Below, in pieces: positions 40,601-50,892 of a stretch of 64,000 nt of DNA. A program made the translations under genes and the position numbers. Position 1 is the first letter of the stretch, and every line of letters starts with the position of its first letter. The DNA is from Rusavskia elegans (taxonomy: Eukaryota > Ascomycota > Lecanoromycetes > Teloschistales > Teloschistaceae): the NCBI GenBank assembly GCA_011316305.1, contig SAUG01000030.1:496001-560000 (forward strand), written 5' to 3'. The notes under the pieces were generated by a model, which was not told where the DNA came from, did not search any database, and saw only the letters and a list, made by a program, of their open reading frames with translations.

Positions 40601-42123
40601 AATTCTAATATTTCGACTTTAATAAGTAGAAAAATATTAAAAAATTTAAAAAATTGAAAGTTTTACTATTTTAAATAGAAATTTTATATTTAAATAAAAT
40701 TTATTATATAGTAGATAATTTAAATATAATTAAAATCCTTCTAGAATATATCGAATATATTAGTAAAATAATAATTATTAATTTTATTTTTTTAATAGAT
40801 TTTTATAGAATATTTTTATAAAACTTTCGATAAAATTTCGAAATTTAATTTAATTATATAAAAATAACTTTTTATATTTTAAATAAAATTATTTCGCTAA
40901 AAATTAAAATAAAGACAGCTATAAAAGAAATAATTAACTTCTAGCTAAATAAAAAATTAAAAAAGTTTATAATTAAAAGATTTAAAATTAAAATCTTAAT
41001 TATTAAATTTTTTATTTTCTATTATTAAACTTTTATTACTAAATCTACTATATAGGTATCAGATTTATTTTATATTAGAATCTCGATCTTATTTTATATA
41101 TTTTAGAAGAAAAATTAAATTTAAATTAGTTTAATAATTAAAATATATAAATTTTAAAATTTTAAATATATATTTTTATATTAAAATATATTAATTAGAT
41201 AAGATTTATTCGTTTATTAATAATATAATAGTATATCGAAGTAATATATTTATCTAAATCTACTATTTCTAGATATAGATAACTAGTTAGAAAGTTTAAT
41301 AATTTCTTTTATATTTTTATTTTTATTATTTTTAGTTTCTATTTCCGCCTTTTTTTCTATATTTTTTCTCTTTTCTATATTTTTATCTTTATTTTAATTA
41401 AAGGTAATACTTTTAGCTAAATTTTTATTTATTTTAAATTTAGTATTATTCTATATAAAAGAATACTTTTCTATTATCTAATTTTTTTTATTAATTTTAA
41501 TAATATTATCGCTATTTTTAATTTTTTTTCTATAGCGAGACTTAATATATTTATTAGTCGTATTTCTACTATAACTAAATTCTTTAATAAATACTGTCTA
41601 TTCTTTTAGAAAGTCTAGAATTTTAGTAGACTAAAGTTTTTAGAAACCGATATAATAGATTATTTATTATTAGATAAAATTAATAGTTAGAACTATATAT
41701 TTCGTTAAAATTACTTTATTCGGACTATTAAAAATAATATTAGATTAGAGAAAATATTAGAAATAAATATTTCTATACTAAATAGCTCTATTTATATTTA
41801 ATATATTATTCTAATATATTATTTTATTTTATTTCTATTTTATCTATTCGATAGTTATTATATTTTCTATATTTTCTGTAAAAACTTTAGTATATAGATC
41901 GTTTTTATAATATAATATTATATATAAATCAATATTTAATATAGTATATATTATTTTATTATATTACTATAGATTTCTTTCTCGATTCTATAATCTATTT
42001 TCTAATTTCTTATATTCTATTCTAATAGACCTTCGTCTCTATATCTATATTTTTCTAGAAATCTATTTTTTTAAATTTTTTAAAGTATTTATATATTATA
42101 ATACGGTCAGTACTTTATTTTTT

Positions 42124-42657
42124 TATTATAAAGCTACCTGGAAGGTTTTGGTATTTCCAAGAATTGGTTGGACTTATTAGTATATCTGTAAACGGAAGTA
42201 TAACGAGTAATTACTTCAAATTAATATAAAAACAAGTTAGTCTAATTGCTAGAACAGTATATAGCGATAATTAATAGATTTAATACGAGCTATAAAGGCG
42301 TCGAGTTCGGGGTCTATATAGATAATAAGATTTTCCACTATTTAGATTATTTATTAACTAAAATAACTAAAATAGCTTTATTTTATAGTATTTACTTACT
42401 AAAACTACTAAGATTCAGGATATTTATAGTATTTACTTACTGAAACTACTAAGATTAGAGTATTTATAGTATTTATTTACTAAAATTACTAAAATTAGAA
42501 TATTTATAGTATTTATTTACTGAGATTACTGAGATATTTCTTAGTATTAATACCAAGGCCGTCCTATATATCTCTGTCTATCGAGGCGTAATAGGGAATC
42601 CTACGCTGTACTAAATACTACCGCGTTTTCGAAGGCACGCCGCCTGTGTTTATAACA
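42124..42657 (-). repeat. Solo LTR (534 bp) inside hAT copy 3
   Basis: TSD TTTTT on both sides (42119-42123, 42658-42662). The corresponding stretch of hAT copy 1 (near 19.8 kb) is uninterrupted, confirming the insertion. Starts TATTATAAAGCTACC and ends TTATAACA, as the solo LTR at 45076 does. By comparison with Gypsy C, the LTR sense is probably the minus strand. A 65-codon open stretch (42246-42443) lies inside it and is not a gene. Confidence 0.85.
42384..42544. repeat. 40-bp tandem repeat, about 4 units, within solo LTR
   Basis: TATAGTATTTACTTACT-type units start at 42384, 42425, 42465 and 42505, a period of 40-41 bp. The same place in the LTR at 45076 carries a related 40-bp tandem array. 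Confidence 0.8.
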
Positions 42658-42934
42658 TTTTTATAGGATTTATATTCGGTATTAGATTACTTTTTACCGC
42701 GTTTATAATTTATAGTTAATTTAGATTTTATAGTTAGTAGTTTTAATTTAGATATAGTAGATAATATACTAAATAATATAGTAAAATAATATAATTAATA
42801 GCTATAGAATTATCTAAAGATTCTATATATTATAGTAGCAGAATACGCTGGAAGTTTATAGAAATATACGGATTTATTTAAAATTCTAATCTTTTAGCCG
42901 TAGTATAGCCGATAATTATCTAAATAACTTTATT

Positions 42935-43094
42935 TAGACTGGCCGTTTTGTCGGGTTTCGAACCCGCGTTCGTATTTCGGGTTCGAGTTTCTAATCGTAT
43001 TAGGAAGGAGATTAACTTTAACTAGTAATTTAGACGTAATAGCCACGTTTATCGCGAAATCGAATCGCCACTTTGGTTCGAAATGGCCAGTCTA
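42935..43094. mobile_element. 160-bp hAT-like MITE nested in hAT copy 3
   Basis: Ends TAGACTGGCCGTTTTG and CGAAATGGCCAGTCTA form inverted repeats. TSD ACTTTATT (42927-42934) and ATTTTACT (43095-43102) differ at two bases, both C/T, so the original was probably ACTTTACT. hAT copy 1 shows the empty site. A second copy of the same length lies at 59533. Confidence 0.87.
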
Positions 43095-44201
43095 ATTTTA
43101 CTTTACTTCTAATCTTTTATTTTTTAATAATTAACTATTATAATAAAATACTAATATATTATATATCGTACCGTATTATATTTTATTCTATTATTAGTTT
43201 TTCGTTTCTTTTATTCGTCGTAGTATAATATATAGTACGTACGAATTCAAATAGAGATAATATATTAAAATAATATAATTAATCGTATAATAATACTAAA
43301 ACTATTTTAGGCAAGAAATTAATTCCGTCCTATAGAAATATAGCGAAGACTCGAGGAAATAAAATCGAAAAAGATAAAAGAAAAAATAAAAAAAAAATTT
43401 ATAATATTATAGTACCGATAATATTTTAGAATAATATATTCTAAATAATCTAACTAATAATCTATCCAAAAAATATAAATAGAAATCTAAAATCGTCGTT
43501 TTTTAAAAAATCTATAGATATTAGAAAGGCTTCGAATCTTTTATTTCTAAAGTACCTTTTACTAGATTATATTACGAAATCTTTACTAATATCGCTACCG
43601 TAAATATAAATAGAAAAGTTAAAAGAATATAAAATATAATATTAGCAGTTCTATAGAATATAATAGAAAGATATATAATTACTTTTCTAATAAATAAATA
43701 TATTACTTTATTATATTATTATTTATATCCGACTATCTTTATTTTTTATAGATTATTAACTAGCCGTAATCTATACTAAACGTATTACTATTTAGTAAAA
43801 GAACGCCTAGTTTATTAAAGGATTAATATAGAATCTAAGGATATAGCCGGGGATATAATAATAGCTAGTTAATAGTAAATTCTAAAAGATTAAAGACTCT
43901 AAAAAAAGATATATATCTATAGAATTATTTAAAAAAAGATAATACTATTTATATAATCGCGGTATATAAGCTAGTATTAAATATAATATATTATTATTTA
44001 TATTATCTATAATTACTTTCGTATTCGATTCTCTAATATAATTACGAATCGGGTTAAATCGGGTTTCTATTAGATTCTATTCTATAATCCGACCCGATTT
44101 TCGGTTCTAATACTAGGATTCGACCCGACCCGTTAAAACTCGAATCGGATACCCGACGGTTCGACGGAAACTCGACCCGAAGTAGATAGACTAACGATTA
44201 T

Positions 44202-45075
44202 AAATATCTTTTATAATCGCCGGAATTATTATAGTTCTACGATATATCGCGACATTTTTAATTTTAAAAGATCTATATCTAGAGTAATTAGAATTCATAA
44301 TACGGAATTTCTAGATATCGATTTTCTTTTTATAAATTACTTTTATTTCGAAGGAGTAGTTATAACGCTAGATAATTATCTATTAATATTTACTATATTT
44401 TTCAATATAGCCCGATTTTAAATAGACGGTAATAGCTTTAATAATATTATATTTCTTCGCGGAATTAAATTTCGTACGCTTTTTTCGTATAGTATAGCCT
44501 TATTATTTTATCTAGGTATTAATAAATTTAATGAACTTATTAAATATATCGAACGTCTAATTAGTAAAAAGAGATAAAAGTTATATTATAGAAATTATAA
44601 TAGCGAAAAAAATAGTAAAATTAAAAAAGGTTAATAGTAATATAAATATAATTATTTTTAAATTATTAATATTAAAATCTGCTTTATATATATTTTATAA
44701 TTATTATTAACCGTATCGAATAACCTAGCTTTATTAAATTAGATTGCCGAATTGAAATCGACGGAAAATATAAAAGAAATATAAAGAAAATAAAACTAGT
44801 TTTATTTTAAATTATTTTACGTAACTTTTAATAATAAAATATTTTCTACGATCGAGGTAAACGATATAGAAAAAATACTATTTATCTAATTTCAAATACG
44901 TATATTATATTTTTTTACGTTTATAGTATAGATATATAGCTAAAAAATCTAAAAGTTTCGGCTTTAATTTTAATATTATTAGTATATAGTATACGGTTAT
45001 AATAGATAGTTAAAGAAAAAAGATTTTAATAAAGTTATTTAAAAAATAGAATAGATTTTTTAAATTCTAATTATT
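44202..45075. other. RIP-mutated DNA to the right of hAT copy 3
   Basis: AT-rich, CpA-poor. Presumably the same host sequence as 36.0-37.6 kb, split by hAT copy 3 (shared TSD ACGATTAT). No domain recognised. Confidence 0.35.
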
Positions 45076-45546
45076 TGTTATAGGGCTACCTGGGGGGCCT
45101 GGTATCTCCAAGGGTTGGTTGGACTTATTAGTATATCTGTAAACGGAGGTATAACGGGTAATTACTTCAAGTTAATATAAAAATAAATCAGTCTGATTAC
45201 TAGAATAGTATATAGCGATAACTAATAAATTAAATATAAGCTATAAAGGCGTCGAGTTTAAAATCTATATAGATAATAAGATCCTTTTTTCCTCAGGTAT
45301 CTTACTCGCTAAGACAACTGAGATACCTTTCCTCAGGTACTTTATTTACTAAGATAACTGAAATACCTTTCCTTAGGTACCTTACTTACTAAAATAACTG
45401 AGATACTCTCCTTAGGTACCTTATTTACTAAGATAACTAAGATAATAATGCTAAGTCCGTCCTACCTATCTAGACGTAATAAAAAGTTCTAGTATTATAC
45501 TGAATACTACCGCGTTTCCGAAGTCACGCCGTACGTGCTCATAACA
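45076..45546 (-). repeat. Solo LTR (471 bp)
   Basis: Perfect 5-bp TSD TTATT (45071-45075, 45547-45551). Termini TGTTATAGGGCT and CTCATAACA are TGTTA/TAACA inverted ends. No internal retrotransposon sequence flanks it, so it is a product of LTR-LTR recombination. It is the least RIP-damaged LTR of this family here (keeps CACGCCGTACGTG and CCTGGGGGG). Confidence 0.88.
45291..45449. repeat. 40-bp tandem repeat, 4 units, within solo LTR
   Basis: CCT(C/T)AGGTA-led units begin at 45291, 45331, 45371 and 45410. Each contains TTACTTACTAA-GATAACTGAGATAC-like text, related to the array in the LTR at 42124. Confidence 0.82.
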
Positions 45547-45551
45547 TTATT

Positions 45552-46036
45552 TAATTAATCGGTTCGGATACGCTATACTTTATATATTAAAATTTATTTA
45601 TAGAATATTTTAGTAATTTCTATAGAATATTTTAGTGATACTATAAAATACACGGATCAAAACCTTATATTTAAAAGAAAAAAAAAATTTTATATAAACC
45701 TTCCGGTAATATTAGTATATTTGATCGTAGGTAGATGGTTTCTTTTTATAGACAAGGAATATCTTTGTTACTAAAACGTACTACCAGCTATATAGTTCGT
45801 TCCGCTGTTAAAGCAAGCTATTCGGACGAAAGAAAATTCTTTAACGTAAATTATATATCAAGCGATTTCGGTAAATTTGATATATTGACGCTGTGATTAT
45901 TTTGTAGATATTTTAGAGCGAGTTTTTCGGAATCAAGATTGAAAGTAATAGCCTATCTTCGTAGCTTTTTCAAGACGCGGTTAGTTTTAAAAAACTTTTA
46001 AAAAATGGGAATATTATCGTATATACGATAATATCA
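45552..46036. other. Lightly RIP-affected spacer
   Basis: 45590-45690 is an inverted partner of 34540-34660. The rest (to 46036) keeps CpA/TpG and may include the degraded upstream part of the dioxygenase relic, but I could not align it to the family. Confidence 0.35.
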
Positions 46037-46620
46037 GTACTCGAAAAACAGTTCCAACTACCAGTTGGATCCTTTATCAAATTCCATCGTTTGAATAACG
46101 ATTCTGGAGATTTCGTTCGGGTCTTGAAATATACTGGAGTTTCGAATGATGACGGAAATAGCCCGATCGGTATACCAGCCTATAAAGATATCTAAAATGT
46201 AGCAATTTTATTTATCTGGTTCGGTGGCTTCCAAATCTCGGATTCCAGCGCAGAAATTTATAACCTCAATATTAAGAGCGACGATTGGCGTTGGGTATGC
46301 CCGGAACCTGGCTATACAGTCTTTAATCTCGGTGATACTATAGAAATATTTATAAATCAAGTTTTGAAATCGAGTATTTATCGAGTAATCAAAACTTTAG
46401 ATTAACAACGATTCTATAATCACTATAGTGTCTTTATTACGACGCGTCCGGAAAATTACTATTTGATAAAAGTTTTAGAAAATTCTTTTATTCCTGTCCG
46501 TAAACAACGTAGAGAAATTATAACTAATTTGATATGGAATTACAGTTTGATTAACGGAATCCGAAAGCGAAAAGCTGAAACTACCGCGAGATACAAAAGC
46601 GTCGCGGCAAATATATAATG
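46037..46620 (+). pseudogene. 2-oxoglutarate/Fe(II) dioxygenase (IPNS-like) relic
   Basis: The plus-strand text PVGSFIKFHRLNNDSGDFVRV, split over LKYTGVSNDDGN, IGIPAYKDI, ILFIWFGGFQI, WRWVCPEPGYTVFNLGD, SSIYRVI and HYSVF, follows the C-terminal catalytic core of fungal isopenicillin-N-synthase-like oxygenases. The family's iron triad H-x-D...H is present as Y-x-D...Y: Tyr codon 46181-46183, Asp 46187-46189, Tyr 46379-46381. Both His-to-Tyr changes are CAY to TAY, and the 2OG-binding R-x-S has become H-Y-S (46421-46429, CGY to CAY). In-frame TAA stops stand at 46193 and 46403. All are RIP-type transitions. The N-terminal half is not recognisable. It lies 3 kb from two other oxidoreductase loci. 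Confidence 0.75.
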
Positions 46621-47344
46621 GTTTGCGATCAGCGTCGATATAAAAGACGTTTATTTCTATTTATCGGTATTTATATTTTATTCTTTCTGATTGGACTGTA
46701 TTTCTCTAAATAGTTATTTATTTTTATATTTAAAAACTTTATATATTCCGTTTTATTTATATAGATATATCCAGTTCTCCCAGGCCGTTGTTAGATTTTA
46801 AATCGTAATCTATTTTATAGATGGCCGTTGACTTGTAGTCGATGGTATTTCTTGCGGTAAATGTCCTTTCAATACGTAGAAAAAGCGAAGACAAGCTTTC
46901 TGTAATAGACGAGAGCTTATCAGCGGATTCTAAAATGGATTTTCAGATTAGACCGGCTGACAGCTATTTCAATCCAAATAATCCAAATAATCTAATTAAT
47001 CTAAATAATCCAAAAATCTAAAAAGTGGATTTTCGATAGATTGGAATTCTAATAGTATCTATAGTACGAATATCTGCTTAGTAAATAGCCTAAAATAGAA
47101 TCTATTTACAAGCTAAAAATAAGCCTATATAATCTAACTCGAAAATAAGGTTTAGCGGCTGCCGCTAAAAGCGGGAATAACGGAAGTCGAATATCTATTT
47201 AATAAACTACGCTAGATCTAATCTAGTTAGATTCTAGTAAAGATATCTAATATTTTCGATCTAGATAAAGCTAGTCTAGCGTTATATATAGGCGTATATA
47301 GGCCTACTAACTACTAATAAGGATTTAAACGAGTTTAAAATCGA
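46621..47344. other. Mixed AT-rich spacer with short tandem AATCCAAAT repeats
   Basis: Around 46971-47030 an approximately 9-10-bp motif (AATCCAAAT/AATCTAAAT) recurs about five times. No gene was recognised. The segment keeps more CpA than the transposon block. Confidence 0.4.
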
Positions 47345-47480
47345 ATCTCTAAATCTTCTCAGCCGTCTTAGCCGTTCAGCCGTCTCAGCCGTTTTAGCCG
47401 CGCAGCCACGCAGCTTCGGGTATACCCGAGACCGGCTAAGACGGCTGAGACGGCTGAGACCGGCTTCAAGCCGGTTTTGG
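47345..47480. repeat. GC-rich palindromic minisatellite
   Basis: An island of normal GC in AT-rich DNA. On the left, CAGCCGT(C/T)T(C/T)AGCCGT-type units of about 10-16 bp repeat five or six times. On the right the complementary CGGCTGAGACGGCTGAGAC units repeat. The centre is a perfect 14-bp palindrome TCGGGTATACCCGA (47416-47429). A second hairpin, ACCGGCTT-C-AAGCCGGT, lies at 47459-47475. The 80-codon minus-strand open stretch here (47282-47524) is Arg/Leu-rich low-complexity text produced by the repeat and is not called as a gene. Confidence 0.75.
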
Positions 47481-48586
47481 GAAATGCTGATGCTGGCTTC
47501 GATACTATTTAAATATTCGAGCAACGAACGGAATTGAAACGATACAAATATCCAGGTTTATTCAATAGTACTAGCCAACGGATTAAATATTTTGAATTTA
47601 CAATTATCGTTATAATATAGGGAACGTATATACGAAAAAGTTGACAAATATAAAATAATAAATCAAATTCGGATTACTATAAATCAATTTTGAAAAAAAG
47701 AATCAAAATAGAATCTATCGTTACTTTATTTTATTTTTTTATTAAATCTACTGATTTTACTAATTTGGAATGGAATTAATTTATATTATACCGACGAAAA
47801 AGATAATATATAGTTGTATCTTTTTCTATTTTGCTATTTATAATTGAAATACAATCTGTAATAATATAATAAAGAATATAATAGCCAAAGCGAAAGGTTA
47901 TAAAATAAAACTATATTATTGTTATAAAAAGATAAAATACATTGTTCAAATTTACGCCGATATATATTACTCTACGGTATTAAATAAAAAACTAAAAAAT
48001 ATCGAAATAGAAAAAAAATATAGCAAGTTTGATAAAATTAAAGGTCGCCGATCCGATTATCTATATAATATACAGCGATTGTAGTATAGACGATCGTATT
48101 TAAACAAAGTATCAATAATTATATAAAGATATTCACGATAGAAAAACTATTTTCTATAAATTCTACAAGAAATATATTCTATATATACTTTCTATAAAAT
48201 TTTTAAATCGAAGTCGGAAATATTATTAATACTATATAAAATCAATATTTTACAATCTAACGTTTACCGATTTCAAAGCAGATAATATCTATCAAAGTTC
48301 CTATCTAAATACAAGATATTACAACGCGATTTCGATATCGCTAAATCTACCGAAACTGAATTTACTATTTCTAAAATGAAAACCATTACAAATTAAATAT
48401 TAACGTTTCGTCGAACTTTACGGTACAGTTGGATAATTTACGGTCATTCTAACCAATACGTCGAATAATAGTGATTTTCGCGTAGATACGAATAGATCAG
48501 AAAATAAAAGCCAGATCAGCAAAAACGTTTAAAACTATAGTCAATCGAATATCATTCTATAAAGAAAGCCGGTCTTGAAACGATAA
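47481..48586. other. AT-rich spacer, no gene seen
   Basis: Moderately AT-rich DNA retaining CpA and TpG in places. I see no transposon end or coding relic up to the MITE at 48587. Confidence 0.4.
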
Positions 48587-48909
48587 TAGATTGGTCGTCG
48601 GGTCGGATTTCAAATCCGGGTTAACTAGTTCGATCCGATCCGAAAAAACGTTAAATACTAATATAAAAGTATAAAGCTAATATAATTTTTATATAATTTT
48701 ACTAAAAAAATTCTCATCAATTAATTATACTAGCTAGAAAGTCCGTAATAAAACTATATATATTATCTAAATATATTACTTTTATTAAAATATCAAATTA
48801 ATAATATATTAAATATATAATATAATCGAATCGGATCCGGATCGGATTACTAAAATCGGATCGGATATTCGACGATTCGACGGAAATCCGATCCGAACCG
48901 GCCAGTCTA
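48587..48909 (+). mobile_element. hAT-like MITE, 323-bp short form
   Basis: Ends TAGATTGGTCGTCGGGTCGG and CCGGCCAGTCTA. TSD AACGATAA (48579-48586) and GGCGACAA (48910-48917) differ at three bases, all G/A or C/T, so the original was GGCGACAA and the left copy was RIP-mutated. It keeps the family's subterminal TCCGATCCGA motifs but has lost about 200 bp of the AT core and inner motifs relative to the 512-533-bp class. Confidence 0.85.
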
Positions 48910-48917
48910 GGCGACAA

Positions 48918-49743
48918 ATCAAAAAATAATTTTCCAGCCGCCAAAAAGTAATTGCTGGAATCAAATATCGTTGTTTCTTTTTTATCTGACGGATAGAAGT
49001 TTCTATAAATACCGACTGGAATTTCCGAAAACGGAAACGAAAATTTCTATAGTTTAAAATATTATAAAAACCGGATTATAAATCGTTTCGTAATCTAAAT
49101 GAAAAAAATCAAAGAAATAGATAAAATAATACGAAAGACGAAAATTCAGCGGTAAAAACTAACTTTGATTATATTTTCCAACAGAGTTTTCTTTCGATAG
49201 CTTGGAATAAAACAATCGTATAGATCAGCTTTCAACTTTGATAAAAAATCTAAAATAAATAATACGTATAGAAGACGTAACGTTGTTTATTATAGATATA
49301 ATTGATTATATCTTTAAAACTTTAGACGATTTGGATCTCGTCTTGCTCGTTCCTTTCTAGTCCCTTGGACCTTTGATAATCGTCGATCCACCTATTATCA
49401 CCAAAGGCCGATTCGGTAAATATACCTCTGTAGGAAATCACAAATACAATACTAGCCCTGGCAGCTAATCTGGCGGCCGACCATTTCATTTATTGTTCAG
49501 GCGCTCGGAAGGCAAGTTTTGGCTACCTACTTTATACCAGGGCGGAAATATTTTTATAGACGTTTTGCCGACGCGGTTCCCTTTATATATGATTAATCAA
49601 AGTAATCGTCACGTCTTTTGTCGATATTAATTCATCTTTTTATCAGATATTTGCAGTGGTCCTCTCGTTTGTAAAGGAGCAAAAGAGCAAAGTCAGAGCT
49701 TCTGAGGAGAGTGTCGGAACCAGACAAAGGGTAGGCCGTTGGA
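48918..49743. other. Transition from AT-rich block to gene island; upstream region of SDR gene
   Basis: Composition returns to normal at about 49.33 kb. TTTATATATGAT (about 49582) is a plausible TATA element some 160 bp upstream of the ATG at 49744. No separate gene was recognised. Confidence 0.4.
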
Positions 49744-50636
49744 ATGAAGCTTATCGTAACTGGTGCTACCGGGCTTGTCGGCTCCGAGGTCGTCCGCCTT
49801 GCCCTTCGTAACCCCGCCGTTACCTCTGTCGTCGCTATCGCTCGCAAACCAGTTCTGGCCCTAGCCAATATCGGATCCGAGTCGCAGACGTCCAAGCTGC
49901 AGTCCGTTGTCCTCGAAAGTTGGACAAGTCCTTACCCGGAATCCGTTATACGACATGTCGAAGACGCAGATGCGTGTATCTGGTGAGCGACACTCTACGA
50001 ATTTTCCATGGTTGATGGAGTCTCAGACTAACCCGTAGCTGGGTATATATAGGGCTCTAGCGGTCACCCCTTCGCAGTCCAAAGACATGGATTTTTCAGA
50101 TGTCACCGCTATTTGCTACGATTACACCATGAACGGTCTTACCAATATGGCGGCACACGTCAGCAAACCTTTCTGCTTCATCTATACATCGGGTGTCACA
50201 GTTGAGCGCGATCAGGAGAAGATGCTGCCGTTCTTATCAGAGTACCGACTTATGCGTGTATGTGTACTCTTTCTTTTCTAGCATCTTCTAACGTTTCGTC
50301 GTACACTTCCGCTGCCACATTTTTGAAACGACTGACATGATGCAGGGCCGCGTCGAGAATGCCATTCTTGATTTTGCGAAGCAGCACGACGACCAAGGTG
50401 TGGAAGTCACCGTAGCAAAACCAGGCGGTATAGAGTCCCCAGGCCGCGACGCTATTAGTGCCCCATTCACTACAATGCTGGAGACTTTCGGCCACACTCC
50501 TACGGTGCATCTGTCGGAGCTCGCGGCGGCGATGATAGACCAATGCCTACACGGCATTACAAAGGATCCTCTGTGGGGAGAAGACTTGGTGGAGATAGGT
50601 CAACGGGCGCTGAGCCCGGAGGACTACTTGAGGTGA
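49744..50636 (+). CDS. NAD(P)-binding Rossmann-fold protein (atypical SDR, NmrA-like), intact, three exons
   Basis: Probably a cytosolic NAD(P)-dependent oxidoreductase or sensor of the atypical/extended short-chain dehydrogenase type common in fungi; substrate unknown. Exons 49744-49982, 50053-50257 and 50346-50636 total 735 nt, 244 aa. Introns of 70 nt (GTGAGC...TATATAG, branch GACTAAC) and 88 nt (GTATGT...ATGCAG, branch GACTGAC) restore a continuous frame across DACIW-ALAVTPSQSKDMDF and EYRLMR-GRVENAILDFA. The dinucleotide-binding motif TGATGLVG is at residues 6-13. Conserved blocks of this family are seen: PFCFIYTSGVTVERDQ, EVTVAKPGGIESPG. No stop or frameshift, and codon use looks normal, so RIP has spared it. 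Its minus-strand neighbour is a broken FAD oxidase, and the group may once have been co-regulated, which is inference. Confidence 0.9.
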
Positions 50637-50892
50637 GATGGTCAAAAGATAAGACGTGGGCGCTCTCGCGCAGACAGATATTTGATATGCCAGGAAACGA
50701 TGGGGAAATTTGATTTTGTCCAGCGGCACCTTCTACGTGTACTTAAGACTCGAGAATATCGTGATTCCCCGGCTTAATTGGCAAGTAGTACTCGGTAAAC
50801 ATGAACAAGATTTTCCAATTAGCTGTCATAAGGGATAAGAAAGCTTGAGGCTGAGATAATTAATAACCGTCCACTCGTCGAGAGCCCTATGT

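Larger units (their letters stand above)
37642..44193 (+). mobile_element. hAT-like DNA transposon, copy 3, with two nested insertions
   Basis: Perfect 8-bp TSD ACGATTAT (37634-37641, 44194-44201). Begins TAAATTGGCCGTCGG, RIP-altered from TAGACTGG. Subtracting the nested solo LTR (42124-42657) and 160-bp MITE (42935-43094) with their TSDs leaves about 5.85 kb, matching copy 1. Its body aligns with copy 1 in order throughout, with differences dominated by C/T and G/A. Dead by stops. Confidence 0.88.

Noticed and set aside
42246..42443. 65-codon plus-strand frame
   Set aside because: Lies entirely inside a solo LTR with a 40-bp tandem repeat.
47282..47524. 80-codon Arg/Leu-rich minus-strand frame
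   Set aside because: Encoded by the palindromic minisatellite itself; repeats, not selection, keep it open.
2500..49330. A centromere, mitochondrial insert or CRISPR-like array as explanation of the AT block
   Set aside because: The block resolves into identifiable transposons with TSDs and RIP-type mutations; no regular spacer array or mitochondrial gene text was seen. A centromere cannot be excluded from one window but nothing points to it.
49632..50729. Minus-strand open frames opposite the Rossmann-fold gene
   Set aside because: Antisense shadows; the plus-strand exon model is complete and conserved.
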